Shown one piece after another: positions 1 through 10,313 of a stretch of 64,000 nucleotides of DNA (its first letter is position 1; every line of letters begins with the position of its first letter). The position numbers and the translations under genes were made by a program. The notes beneath the pieces were generated by a model, which worked only from the letters and a program-made list of their open reading frames with translations, was not told where the DNA came from and did not search any database. The stretch comes from Aurelia coerulea (Eukaryota; Cnidaria; Scyphozoa; Semaeostomeae; Ulmaridae). The stretch lies in contig CM076951.1 in the NCBI GenBank assembly GCA_039566865.1, positions 19,415,484 to 19,479,483 on the forward strand, given 5' to 3'.

Positions 1-87
1 AATGAGAACGAAGAGGCATCAAATGCAGTATCTGGTTCCAATGCAGCCGAGCTGGCAAAGTCCAACATACGATTTGATTGAGGATGT

Positions 88-456
88 TATGCCCTGGAGA
101 AGAATCACCTTAGTGCGTATTTGCAAGGGACATCCTGTGATGGCCAATACCAAGCAAAAGATTTTGCTTCAAAATTAAACGAGCTTGTTGTCCACTCAAG
201 TCCGTCATCTAATGGATTTAGCAATTTAGATGCTTTCAAAGGAAAAGTAGGCACATCAATGATGTTCATAGACCATTTGGTGAGTTGTACCAGTATTTTC
301 CATCGAATGTAGGGATGGGGCAAAATTTGTGTCCAAGCAGGAGCAATAGCTCAGGCAACTGGAAGTATGGTGTTGGTGAAAAACCTGTGCAACAAGATTT
401 TCTTAGTCACAGTTTCACAAGTTCAGGAAGCTTTTGAAGTCCTTTCCTAGATACAT
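88..456 (+). pseudogene. fragment of a transposon-type protein, family unresolved
   Basis: A plus-strand reading frame runs from about 88 to an in-frame TAG at 310 and the same frame continues beyond it to about 450. Legible pieces include LSAYLQGTSCDGQY and KGKVGTSMMFIDHL. This resembles a large group of uncharacterised invertebrate proteins that sit in DNA transposons, but I cannot name the family or a catalytic residue. There is no start codon in context and the left end is cut by the window edge. It is a decayed internal fragment; the resemblance is from memory and unsearched. Confidence 0.35.
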
Positions 457-1443
457 CAAAACCTTTCGGAAATACAGCATTGTTGAGCTGAATTAATATC
501 ATATTGCAGGTCATGATTTTTTCTATGACATTTGTGCTGTTGTTGATATTCCACATAGCTCCCAGGCAGCTTTTTCCAAAGCAGTATTTTGCAGGCAGTT
601 TTTCTAAAATAGTTCTTTATTAAATGTAATTGCAGTAAGATGATGAATGATAGCAAGCAAATGGTAATGCATGGCTTTTCAATCCTTCCTGCACATGCCG
701 CAAGCAATTTTCTTCTTACCTTCTCACATGGCATGCAGTTCTTTAGTGAACACTTCAAAGCCTTTTGGACCTTTTGGCTAAGATCAAGGGTAGTGGGTAT
801 TTTCTAGACATAGTGCTAAAATAAGCAGGCAGACAAGATAAGCCCTGACATTCAATGTGCCTCGTATTTTAGGGACTATCCTCAAGTTTTCAATATCTCA
901 TCGAGTCCATATGACATTAGACACTGATCTGATTTTAGAATGACCTCTAAACCAACCATCATTTGGGGAGATGCTATGGAAACTGACACAACCAATGATG
1001 CGACTTTCGGACGGACCAAAGAGACCCACAAATCCAACTTTTTGCAGATAAGATTAAAGAATAAAGCCACAACAGGATATTGCCTTCATGGCAGTGAAAT
1101 TTTATGCACCAAAGACAATGAAAGGTCCAGAGAAAATCAAGCAATTAAGGAAGGAAAAAAGAAGGGAAACTGACATTGTAGGATTTTGTTTTCACCTCTA
1201 GAAAAGCATTTGAGAGAGCTTATCAATAAAGCATAGTTTATGAAGGAGACACCAACCAAGGTAAAAAGAGAGAACATCTCTTGCCTGACAGAAGTTGAAA
1301 AGGCGCTGCAAAATGATCGTTTGCCAGGATGCAGCAAAAGTTGGTTGGAATTAAGCTTAAGGTTTTGTAATTAAACAACATAAAGCAATTGGTATGTGAC
1401 TCAAGCATGAGAGATCAGCTTGTAAATGGACGTGGTAAATTTA
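457..1443. other. no gene recognised
   Basis: Only short overlapping frames on both strands. No splice-bounded exon, TIR pair or RNA gene is visible. Part may be degraded 5' sequence of the Tc1/mariner relic further right. Confidence 0.4.
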
Positions 1444-1794
1444 GGGCCAGTCTATATGGGGAAAAAAACCTCACCTGCCAGACCCGGGGCTGACACGCGA
1501 GATTCCTCCTTCATGTAGAATTCCATTTTTTTTACTTCCCGGTGGAATCTCACCTGGGCAAGGTGAAATTTTTCCATTTAAACAAAAAACGACCAGTATG
1601 GTGAGGTGTATTGGCTTTTTAATTGATTTATTTTGGTTAATTCGTTCTGATTTCACAGATGAGAGACTTTACTCCACCTTGGCTCTCAGCCCTGGCGCTG
1701 ACAGGCGAGGTAAAATCTCGTATAAACAGTGGCTGAAATTTACCTCGCCTATCAGTCTTGCATGTGAGGTGTTTTTCCTCATATAAGCTGGCCC
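1444..1794. mobile_element. MITE with GGGCCAG termini
   Basis: The left end reads GGGCCAGTCTATATGGGGAA. The right end, read in reverse, gives GGGCCAGCTTATATGAGGAA, followed on both sides by A-rich sequence and CCTCACC. The two ends form clear TIRs of about 35 bp with a few mismatches. No coding sequence. A convincing TSD is not visible (flanks end TTA and begin ATA). Its termini resemble those of the MITE at 2641-3323, suggesting one family. Confidence 0.7.
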
Positions 1795-2035
1795 ATAGAA
1801 ACATGATTCTAGTTAGCCCTGTAAACTTTACTGAATCATTCATGGCAGACAAAGCCAGATGGCTGTCCGCATCAGAATTGCATAAAGGCCTTGGATGCAT
1901 ATCGTGCTGCCAGAGCAAATTTATTCATAATCCCATCTCAATCGCCAGAATTGAACCCAATTGAAACTCTAGCAGATAATTAAGGAAGCAAGCATTGGAA
2001 AAGAAGATAAGAAAGGAAACTGTCGAACAATGCCC
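1795..2035 (+). pseudogene. Tc1/mariner-type transposase, C-terminal fragment
   Basis: The frame spells ALDAYRAARANLFIIPSQSP and then ELNPIETL, the motif around the last catalytic residue of Tc1/mariner (IS630) DDE transposases, normally SPDLNPIE. A stop follows a few codons later and then a basic stretch typical of the C-terminus. Only the last ~70 codons are legible. There is no N-terminal helix-turn-helix and no intact frame, so the copy is dead. The MITE at 1444-1794 lies immediately upstream and may have inserted into it. Confidence 0.6.
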
Positions 2036-2640
2036 TGTGTGTTACTATGTACATTACTACAAATTATGCTTGCAAGTATGACAATGAAACACAATTTCAA
2101 TGAAACATCTCAAGTTCTGTCTCTTCAACCTGATCCTAGATTTTTTCAAAACTTGTGCATGGGTACTGGAAGCAAATTGGAACGTGATAAGGCTGGAGAA
2201 ATTGACACGCAGGCAGAGAAACACGATGGAGAAGCGGAAGGCACTGATGCTAGGCCTAACCAACTTGGTCCTGGTAAAATACAGTTTAAAGAACATGCCA
2301 AAATTCTCCGATGTACAGTTGAATGAAAAACTCATTGAAAACAGTTTAACCAAGCCTGACAATACGGTCCCAAAAGCCGACCGTAAGAAGTTGCAAGGGT
2401 AGAAGCTATGTATCCAACGTAATGGTGAAACCAAACGTTTCTGAGGGCACACTGGAATTATTTTTGGTGAAGTCAAAGGTTTTTACGGCGATTAAAAGTC
2501 ATAAGCATGATGTTTATGTGCATCTTGAACACAAAATTAGAGAGATAAATTGTGCTAAATGTAGCTGCAAAGCAAGATAGGGTGGTTGTTGCAAGCATGT
2601 TGCTGCCATGCTTTATACACTCCTGGACTATTGTCATCTT

Positions 2641-3323
2641 GGGGCCTGTTTATATGAGGAACATCATCCCACCTTCCACAGCCTGTGAGCTGAGAGGTGA
2701 GATCCCACCCTTCTATGCGATCCCTTGTAATTTTCATCTTGCTCTAAAGTCTGGTTTCCATTAAATCGCAAAGTGTCGCAAGTTTCACAGAATTTTGGTT
2801 TGCTGAACTCTCCAACTCTCTGCGACAGGATGTTTCCATTGGTCGCAAAGTGTTGCAGAATTTTGGTGCCATGTTTCAAGGACAATAAGGCAGGAATTTT
2901 GGAAACAGATCAACATCACAGGACTCTTTTGTTCTGGGATCGCAATTGGTCGCAGAACTTTAGGACAGGTGTTTCCATTGATCGTATAGTGTCGCAGAGT
3001 GTCGCAGCGTTTTAGTACAGCAGTTTCCATTCGTGGCAATGTGTTGCAGAACCAAAATTCTGCGACACTTGGGACACTTTGCGATTTAATGGAAACCAGG
3101 CTTAAGAGAGGTGGGATCTCATTGAAGTGGGATAAAAATGTTCCATATCAACGCTGGAAGGTGGGATGAAAAGGGATTGTTATTGTCTGAAATCATTTAA
3201 ATCATGAGCTGAGCTTGGAATGAAAATGCTGGAAGGTGAGATGAAATTTTACATATAAACACACACATATTTCATCCCAGCTGATAGCCTGGAAGCTGGG
3301 ATGATTTTCCTCATATGGGGCCC
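2641..3323. mobile_element. MITE with GGGGCC termini, host of a nested MITE
   Basis: The left end GGGGCCTGTTTATATGAGGA and the reverse complement of the right end, GGGCCCCATATGAGGAAAAT, form imperfect TIRs, both continuing into CATCCCA. It interrupts the SWIM relic between LLDY and VPED. Excision with loss of one TT would rejoin the flanks in frame, so the TSD is at most a few bases. A second MITE lies inside it at 2748-3102. Confidence 0.65.
2748..3102. mobile_element. nested MITE, TAA target duplication (Harbinger-like)
   Basis: The left end AGTCTGGTTTCCATTAAATC and the reverse complement of the right end, AGCCTGGTTTCCATTAAATC, match for about 30 bp with one mismatch. TAA lies directly outside both ends (2745-2747 and 3103-3105), which fits the 3-bp TWA preference of PIF/Harbinger elements. 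The inside consists of degenerate repeats built on TCGCAGAATTTTGG and TTTCCATTGGTCGCA. No coding capacity. Confidence 0.65.
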
Positions 3324-3475
3324 TTAGACTTTAGTATGTTCCTGAAGATGTCAGTTGCCCTCAGCAAGAGGACTTGAATTTCTGTTGTGTTTTGAGTACC
3401 GCTGGAAATGGTAGGGATTTGAAAATGACCTATTATCGACTGCAAAATAATTGCTTGCAACAAACTTCAATTTAC

Positions 3476-4223
3476 CTGCCATTTTTGGATTCTTCATGTA
3501 ACACTGCTCACCATCCAAATCAATAGCTTGGCATATACCATGGTTGCCTCGTCTGACAGATAAACCAACACTTTCCATTTCAGCTCTGGCCCCTGGATGG
3601 GTGCTGTCTAGGTGTTCAAGGGACTTGACATAATCTAGTCATATCTAGAGTAATGAACTCTATTCGTTGCAAAGCATAACAGCAAGGATTGCTGCCGCAT
3701 TAGAAGACGAAGATCAAAATCATTTACATTGATGCCATAATGGAGCATCTGCTGTCTTTCAACGAGCTTCGTATACATTGCCCAAAACTGAGGGGTCTTG
3801 CCAAAATCTCCGTCTAAGCATTTCCTTTTCTGTTCGTTGTAGAATATTTCATACTCGGCAACTAACTTATCTTTGAGTAATGGCAAGACATCGGTAAATG
3901 CTGGTTGCTCCCGTGCAAACTCTTTGACGATGGCTGGAATTTCTGGAACGTACTGCTGTAGCAATAACCTTTCAAGCGCCTCTGAAAACGCCTCGTGTAG
4001 GAGCCAACATTGATTGTAATGTTTACCCAAAATCGAGCCTTTAATACTTCCAGAACTGCAAAGTCCTGCTTGGAATAGGATCTCTCCAAATCCACGTCCC
4101 ACAACAAATGCTCCAATGACACCAAAAAAGGCCATCATTGCAGGAACATCTCCAAGATGTACAATTATATATGACCAGATGGCTGGATTATACCAAATAA
4201 TATGTTATGCTTTCATAGCTGCC
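3476..4223 (-). pseudogene. decayed unidentified conserved gene (family Y), main exon
   Basis: On the minus strand a 167-codon frame (4138 to 3635) continues upstream through WYNPAIWSYIIVHLGDVP and, after a frameshift near 3640, downstream through LEHLDSTHPGARAEMESVGL to a GT donor next to 3475. Legible motifs are MMAFFGVIGAFV, GSIKGSILGKHYNQC and FWAMYTKLVERQQML. I associate this motif order with an abundant uncharacterised protein of corals and anemones found in repeats; no enzymatic domain is recognised. It is broken by a stop, a frameshift and the fold-back element at 4236-6234. Its upstream part resumes at 6247-6331. Confidence 0.5.
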
Positions 4224-4515
4224 CCTACATCAAATCGAAAGATCGCAATGTTTGAAGCCTCCAAGAGCTTAAGAAACTCCTTTCAAGCAAAGTGAGAGAA
4301 CTTCGAAGGGTCGAGCAGTCATCTGAGTCTCGCAAAACAAGTTGAGTATGATTTCCTAAACAAACCACAAATGTACATACGCCACACGCTCCTTCGCATA
4401 CAATTCATGCGCCTTCGTACTCAATCGAGGGAGTCACATTCTTTGATACGTTATTTACAAATATGTGGACCGCAAACTGTTCAACATTATTCTTCACTTT
4501 TGACCCTTGGAACGG

Positions 4516-4730
4516 TCAGCTTTTAGAGTGGGTGACAGGACACCAAAGTGAATAAGCATGACGTAAAGTGTTCTTTGAAACCATAATCAAAACGGAATAA
4601 TACTTATGTAAAAGAGAATTTTGAAGGTTCCTCTTGAAATCGTTTTCACGAACATTCTTTAGATCGGCAGGATCCCCTTGACCTTCAATAAATGTCTTGG
4701 ACTCAGGCAAGCAAGTGAAAAGAGGAAATA
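4516..4730 (-). pseudogene. P2X7-intracellular-like domain fragment inside the fold-back element
   Basis: The minus frame includes DPADLKNVRENDFKRNLQNS and YSVLIMVSKNTLRHAYSLWC. It aligns with the minus-strand exon remnant at 36.7-37.4 kb of this window, which has an upstream cysteine cluster of the P2X7 intracellular type. That C-terminal domain occurs without the channel in many cnidarian and fish genes. Here the cysteine part is absent, so it is a partial copy. Its position between transposon arms suggests capture. The family name is inferred through the paralogue. Confidence 0.4.
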
Positions 4731-4887
4731 ACTTCTTTCAACAAAGTGGAAAAAGCTACTTCAACAAAGTCTTTGGAGTTTCCTAATTTCTTGCTAATTG
4801 TCATCTCGCCATCGGTGCGTTTAGTCTCTTAGAAAGAGTTACTTACAAACAATTTACTCGGCGTAATTTCGAAACAGGGGAAAGAAG

Positions 4888-5991
4888 CAGTGGCGGACTG
4901 GCCCCCCTCAAAACCTTGCAAAAAGGGCCCCCTTTTTCCTGGAAAAGGGCCCCTTTTGCAAAATTAAGGAAATTTTTGGTAGAATTGAATGTTTGAATAA
5001 TGGACATCTCATTTCACATTTGAATCCTTCAGTGTTATTGAACTTACTCAAAGAAATGAATACAGTCGAGAGCGAAGATACGGATGGCGAAGAAGGGAGC
5101 ACCGTTGCAGAAAAAGTAAAGGCCGCCTCCACTTCTGCCAAAAAGATGGTTCTCGAGATTCCTTCACAGAAAATAGTTGTTATAGGTAGTGTAGGGTAAA
5201 GAAATGACTGGGAGAGTCACTCTAAGCCAAAGTAAAGGCTGCAAGTTTCAAAAAATTTCCGGGACGCACTTTGTCAACTGCTCCACTTTGGGGGCACCCA
5301 AAACTTGGATTGTGAAAAACTGAAAGCTTTTGCCCGATAATTTTCATGAGAGTGTTCATTGATAGAAAACTGCAAAAATAATTTTGAGAATTTCAAAGTT
5401 TCCAATTCTGCTCTGGTAAGATGGGATGGCGATAGGCATTCTAAGCCAAAGGACAGCTGTTTACTCAAAAAATTTCCCTGTGGATGCTTATTCATAAAAC
5501 TACTGTTACAAATGATCAAATATTCAATTTTAGCATCGGCAAACCTGGGATTGGGAGAAGCGTTCTAAGCCAAAGTAGAGGACGTGTCCTCAGAAATTTT
5601 CCTGGGGACTTTGCCCCCAGACCCCTCATTTTGATGCTCCATCAGTTTATTTGCCCTAACCACACTGCTGGGGGGGGGGGTCAGGAAAGGGTTCCTCAAC
5701 AGTCTGAGAAACGAAAACATTACAGATCGTCTGGCCCACAATACAAAAAAGGCAAAATTCTTTTATAATGTAGGGACAATGTAAAGATTTTAATCATGCC
5801 ATAAGAAAATATATCGTGAGATATATGCCTCATTTTCAAAGAAAGTGAGTTTAGCTTGGCTATTGGTAAGGAATCGAGGAATTGCGACGAATTTTGCCCC
5901 TGACCACACGCTCATCATCGAGGCCACACCCAATTAGGGCCCCCTTAACTCGTTCATGGCCGGTGCAAAAGTCAGAGCCAGTCCGCCACTG
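4888..5991. mobile_element. hAT-type MITE, 8-bp TSD
   Basis: TIRs CAGTGGCGGACTGGC at the left and its exact reverse complement at the right, flanked by GAAAGAAG at 4880-4887 and 5992-5999. An 8-bp TSD and a CAGTG terminus are diagnostic of hAT elements. The interior holds C- and G-runs and no transposase frame. It is nested in the fold-back element. Confidence 0.9.
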
Positions 5992-6246
5992 GAAAGAAGG
6001 GTTTTCAGTGCGACAGCTAGCCAGAACCAACGAATACGAAGGCGCATGAATTGCATGCGAAGGAGCGTGTGGCGTGTGTACATTTGTGGTTCGTTTAGGA
6101 AATCATACTCAACTTGTTTTGCGAGACTCAGATGACTCCTCGGCCCCTCGAAGTTCTCTCACTTTGCTTGAAAGGAGTTTCTTAAGCTCTTGGAGGCTTC
6201 GAACATTGCGATCTTTCAATTGAACGGCACCGTTCCTACATCAAAT

Positions 6247-6331
6247 GTGATATGGGTGTATTGCATATTGGACTGATATGATTGCTCTCTCAAAACTTTG
6301 AATACTTGAACGATAGTCTTTGCAATAAGGT
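6247..6331 (-). pseudogene. upstream part of the family Y relic
   Basis: Minus strand reads TIVQVFKVLREQSYQSNMQY and then THITFDVG up to the fold-back element's target duplication. Across that element the frame carries on, with one stop, into WYNPAIW. A second hAT MITE begins immediately upstream at 6332. Confidence 0.45.
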
Positions 6332-7099
6332 CAGTGGCGTAACAGAGACACTTGGGGCCCGTAGGAGTTTAGTAAGATGGGGCCCTTATGCTGGAAGGGG
6401 GTTCAGGTTGGTGGGTAAGGGTAAATTTTCGAAACCATGCCCTTTAAACCTCCAAAAATCCACGCTATGTTGAAAAGAAAGTTTTTACATTGGAAAAATC
6501 AACAGTAAATTTAGCACATTTATATGAATTGCGTGTTTCAAAAAGCTAAGTAGTTTACATATCAAATTGTTGTTCATCAGTATGGAATTATATGATATCT
6601 GAATCTGTTTTAAAGAAACACAGCAATATTCAAAGGTTCGGACGGTACTGTTGTGCTGTTTGGTGAAGATTACTTTGAAAACACAAACATGTTACCAAAA
6701 ATATCCCCCAAGGCAGGTTCTTTGGGTTGAAAACTATGTTTTTAGCTTCTGCTGATAGTATTAGTGCAATAGGTGCAGCAAATTGAGTGCATACTAAGTG
6801 TTCTCCCTTTATACCTCAAAGTTATCCATGCGAATAAACACAATAGTTTTAAAAAGAATTTTAGTAAACATAATGCAATGTCACAGTATCTTACTAGGTG
6901 CTCTTGCTCACAAGAATAAAGTTTTTGAGACAAATTATAGAGAATGAACGAAAATGGAATGAAAATCTAGTGTTGTGTTACCAGACTTTTAGCACAGTAT
7001 GGCCAAAAGCATAAAATACAAAAAATCTGATGGGGACTCCTTTTGATCTGGGGCCCTTAGTTCTTGAACTAAGGTAGCCTAAACTGCGTTACACCACTG
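6332..7099. mobile_element. hAT-type MITE, 8-bp TSD
   Basis: Termini CAGTGGCGTAAC and GTTACACCACTG (one mismatch), flanked by AATAAGGT at 6324-6331 and 7100-7107. No coding sequence is recognised. The surrounding minus-strand sequence belongs to the family Y relic. Confidence 0.88.
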
Positions 7100-7107
7100 A
7101 ATAAGGT

Positions 7108-7670
7108 CCACGTTATCCTTTGATTAAAGCACCTATCGCTCCGTCAAACATTGGTGGATTTGTTTTGGGACTTATCTTTCTTTCCGCTTCTTTTGCTTGG
7201 CTTGCAAGTTGTATTGATTGGCGTTTGGGCCTCTAGGATCTGTTAAAATTCACAGTTGTCAAAATAACACTCTACTTTCACCAAAATTAATAACTGTCAT
7301 ACAATAATTAATCAACTCTTTCTTGTGGAATTCAAAGTATCCATAAAATGCTTCTCCTCTAGGATGGCATTTTAACCAAACATCTTTTAGACTTGGGAGT
7401 TTTGCATGTACGTCCTCTGGCCCCCCGGAGTCAACGATCCTGGGCTATTTTTATCACCAATTTCACGGCCGAAGATATTTTATGGTATTCTTTTGTGCAT
7501 TGCTTGTCCACCTTGAGCTTGAGAAGCTTTGACTCGATATTCCCTTTCATGCACAAGTCACACAACATATGATTTCCTTCAGGGATGCAGCATTTCAATG
7601 AATCGCTGACGTTTACTTCACCATCACTACCATAAATTTTTATATCAAATACCATAAACAACATAGGCAT
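7108..7670 (-). pseudogene. further upstream remnant of the minus-strand relic
   Basis: From 7670 a minus frame reads GSDGEVNVSDSLKCCIPEGN and VKLVIKIAQDR before a stop. In the next frame it carries on as KLPSLKDVWLKCHPRGEAFY and GYFEFHKKELINYCMT to about 7300. A short basic stretch, KQKKRKER, lies at 7190-7230 and a PPMFDGAIGALIKG run at about 7130. The order and strand fit exons 5' of family Y, but frameshifts prevent a gene model and I do not recognise a domain. Confidence 0.3.
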
Positions 7671-7676
7671 TTTGTA

Positions 7677-7935
7677 TCCGCGGACTCTAAATTCCGCAGT
7701 TTAGGTTTTGCTTTGTTATAAACCCAAAACACGGACTTCCAAATCTATGGACATGAAGTCCTCAAAATAGGTTTTTCCATATTGGAAAAGCAAGAGTGCA
7801 GACATTCTATATTCACAGACTTTAAGTCAGCGGTTTAGGTTTTGCCTTATGACGAAACAAAACAGATGGACTTTACAACCCGACATATGGTCTGCGGTTT
7901 AGGGCTGTTTGAAAGCCTACAATGTGGACTATTGC
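7677..7935. repeat. degenerate tandem repeat
   Basis: Two to three diverged copies of a ~115-bp unit sharing GCGGTTTAGGTTTTGC and GGACTTNNA motifs. Spacing is irregular. No gene is visible from here to 8424. Confidence 0.4.
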
Positions 7936-8424
7936 CTCAGACAGCCACGTGGTCCGCGTTATGTACCTGGCTGCTACAGAGATACAATATTTCAACTTGA
8001 AATAGTGCGCAAACAGAGCTCCTCAATTTATTTACAAAGTTTATGACTATGTTTGGGTGCGTTATTTGCAAAGAAGAGGTACAAGTGAGGAGCTTGCAGC
8101 TGCTGTCTGACAAAGAATTTTTTGAAGGACAGAAAGATGGAATTAGTTGTTGAGCGAATGTCTTGCAATTCCTAAAGCATTTAGTTTTTTTGCGGAAACA
8201 ATCTACCAGTTAACATCAAAATAAATAGTTAAAAGCTCTGATTGATTATCTTCAAAAGTATTGCAAAAAAGGAAATGAAGTCCCATATTGTCGTACAATA
8301 GTGCTTTCTAGAATTCATAAATGCACTGCCCAGCACATTGTGCAAATCATACAAGTGGTTAGACACCGATACCCATTGCCAAGTTTTGCTGACTAACACT
8401 ATAACAAATTGGTAATGAGGAATC

Positions 8425-8945
8425 ATGGCAACATCTGTTGATAAAGATTTGGGTGGAATTTCACAATTTGACTACTGTGGAGACCCCACAACGGTTGGTG
8501 CAAGATGGAAGAAATGGAAACGTACTTTTGACTTTTTCGTCGTTGGAAAGGAATAACGAATGTAGCCCAAAAGAAAGCACTATTACTTCATTGTGAAGGA
8601 ATGGGTATACAAGATATATAATATACCTTTGATGGAGAAACTGAGAAGAATAAAATGCGTTTACAGTAGCTGTTATTCTCTTAGATCTGTATTTTGCACC
8701 TCAAATAAACATGCCTTATGAAAGACATCCGTTCCGTAGTACAAACCAGATGCCTTCAGAGACAATTGATCAATATGTTATAAGACTTAGGCAAAGGGCA
8801 AAATATTGTGAATTAGGAACAAACACAGATGAGCAACTAAGGAATCAGGGATCATTGACGTTGAGGAATATTCGTCAGGAGATTAAAGCGATGGAGAAGA
8901 GTGAGAACAGGTTGAGGGAGCAGCGGATGGAGAGGAAGGGAACAA
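8425..8945 (+). pseudogene. gypsy-type gag polyprotein relic
   Basis: The ATG at 8425 opens MATSVDKDLGGISQFDYCGD, followed by GARWKKWKRTFDFFVVGK. After a frameshift comes AQKKALLLHCEGMGIQDIYN, then LLDLYFAPQINM and PYERHPFRSTNQMPSETIDQ with VIRLRQRAKYCELG. The order W-x-x-F, LLLHC.G, FAPQ, ERH.FR...Q, F/Y-V-x-RLRQ-A..CE is that of capsid (gag) proteins of invertebrate Ty3/gypsy elements. At least two frameshifts and stops are present, and the zinc knuckle and pol are missing. No LTR is visible. A piggyBac relic follows immediately. Confidence 0.6.
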
Positions 8946-8984
8946 AGTAGAAGGGGAAGCTACGCCATGGACTATCCACCTGTC

Positions 8985-9440
8985 TGAAGTGGGGATTTTA
9001 TCGTTTGACGCAGAAATTGCTGGCCCAGTGCATATTCATGGTGCAGAGAAGGAAAAGCAGACTTTTTCGACCTGGAATTTTCACCAGAAATTTATCAAGA
9101 TGTTCCCAGAGAAACAAGCCGATACGCAAGGCAAAAAGTTGCAGCAGAACGACAGCGACCAGACAGAACATGGCAAGAAACGAATGCTAATGAAATCACA
9201 CTATTTATCGGACTTGGCATATTCACGAGTATCCTCAATTCGCCTTGCTTGAAAATGTATTGGGTCAAGGATTTTGCTTTCAGCAATTTATTCCCAGCAA
9301 CTGTGATGGTAAGAAACCGATTTGATAAGCTTTTGCAGTATATTCACTTAAACAACAGAGAAAATATGGAGCTGACGGCAAATGGAAGACTGGTTGGGAG
9401 ACAATACAGCCCATCCCTTTTGTTCGATCCAGTCCCTTGC
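8985..9440 (+). pseudogene. piggyBac-type transposase, N-terminal part
   Basis: The plus strand reads (with shifts) GPVHIHGAEKEKQTF, then NEITLFIGLGIFTSI and MYWVKDFAFSNLFPATVMVR followed by NRFDKLLQYIHLNN. These are the early conserved blocks of the piggyBac transposase domain (FIGL.I, YW..D, V..RNRF..I...LH.N). The downstream DDD catalytic part is absent. It is a dead 5' piece. Two TTAA-flanked MITEs with CCCTATT termini elsewhere in the window (39953-40841, 54535-55408) belong to the same superfamily, but nothing here could mobilise them. Confidence 0.6.
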
Positions 9441-10092
9441 TGGTTTCCATGTGCTAGTCACGTCACCCTTATTGTCTCTTACACTCGTTCCCAGGCTTTG
9501 CATATATACTTATGTCATCACACGTGTGAGTCAGTTGAAGATTAAGTTGATGAAGTTGATTAAGATGAAGTTGAAGTTTAGGTATCTGAAGTAAAGAATT
9601 GACGAGATGGGTTAGTCGATTTATGTAAATAGTTTATATTGTTTTGTTTGGTTCATAAAAAAGGCAGTAAATCCATATGATGCTGTTAAAAACAACAAGG
9701 ATAATAACTTGTCTAAAACAATCAAAATGATTTGAAAAAACACCTTGCTTAAAAGCAGTCTGTCCCCTATTGTTCTGACCGTAGTTACTACTTTATTTAC
9801 CTTATTTACGCTGCAGCTAAATTCATTAACCAGTGAGTCTCTATGACCCTGACTTCTTTGGATAAAGCGAATTAGCACACACTTCTGAAATATACAAAAG
9901 AGATCTTTATCGGTTTTATTTTCATTCATCTAAGGGGACAGATTGCCTTTCAGAGGACGCATGAGCTGGCCTGTAAGGTATATACTTCAGACACAGTTGG
10001 CTGCATTTTATGCATGAACAATAATAATTCACACATAAAGAAGGATACTGTCTCTAAAGTAATTACTGCTGCACTTATCTACAATATTTTTA
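9441..10092. other. no gene recognised
   Basis: Contains a short GAAGTTGAT-type simple repeat near 9535-9585. The rest is low-complexity AT-rich sequence with a minus-strand frame of 102 codons that matches nothing I know. Confidence 0.4.
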
Positions 10093-10313
10093 ATGCTAAT
10101 ATTCAATGATGAAGATCTAGCGAAACGGGATACTCTTATCACTATTGGATCAGAGAAGATAGATAATGTACAATCTTTCACATATCTTGGACAGGTGATA
10201 ACAAACGATCCCAATGACTGTTTTACAATTCACAGAAGAGAGAGAGCTATAGGAAAATTTTACGAGCTTAAATCAGTATTATGTGATTCGCAGGTCAACA
10301 TACCTACAAGGTG

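Larger units (their letters stand above)
2432..3385 (+). pseudogene. SWIM zinc-finger protein relic, split by a MITE
   Basis: The plus frame from 2432 contains CAKCSCKAR, an in-frame TAG, and GGCCKHVAAMLYTLLDY. This is the CxCx(n)CxH pattern of a SWIM zinc finger, which binds DNA or protein in MULE transposases and in YqaJ-exonuclease-type proteins of invertebrates. The frame is broken off at 2640 by an inserted MITE. It resumes after 3323 with VPEDVSCPQQEDLNF, the continuation I expect in SWIM/YqaJ-type proteins. The internal stop and insertion show it is inactive. Upstream exons are not recognised. The family call rests on the zinc motif and recalled context. Confidence 0.5.
4236..6234. mobile_element. 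fold-back element carrying a P2X7-like gene fragment (Pack-MULE-like)
   Basis: Arms of about 200 bp at 4236-4438 and 6003-6234 are near-perfect inverted copies: the left begins CGAAAGATCGCAATGTTTGA, and the right, reversed, contains GAAAGATCGCAATGTTCGA. The left arm lacks about 18 bp of the outer end. CCTACATCAAAT flanks both sides (4224-4235 and 6235-6246). Between the arms lie a minus-strand P2X7-like coding fragment and a later hAT MITE (4888-5991). It sits in the family Y gene: minus-strand coding on the right flank (ending TFDVG) continues on the left flank. Long TIRs plus a captured gene fragment recall Pack-MULEs, but the 12-bp repeat exceeds the usual 9 bp. Confidence 0.65.

Noticed and set aside
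2057..2476. 139-codon minus frame
   Set aside because: Antisense to plus-strand coding remains and with no recognisable motif or splice context; treated as a shadow.
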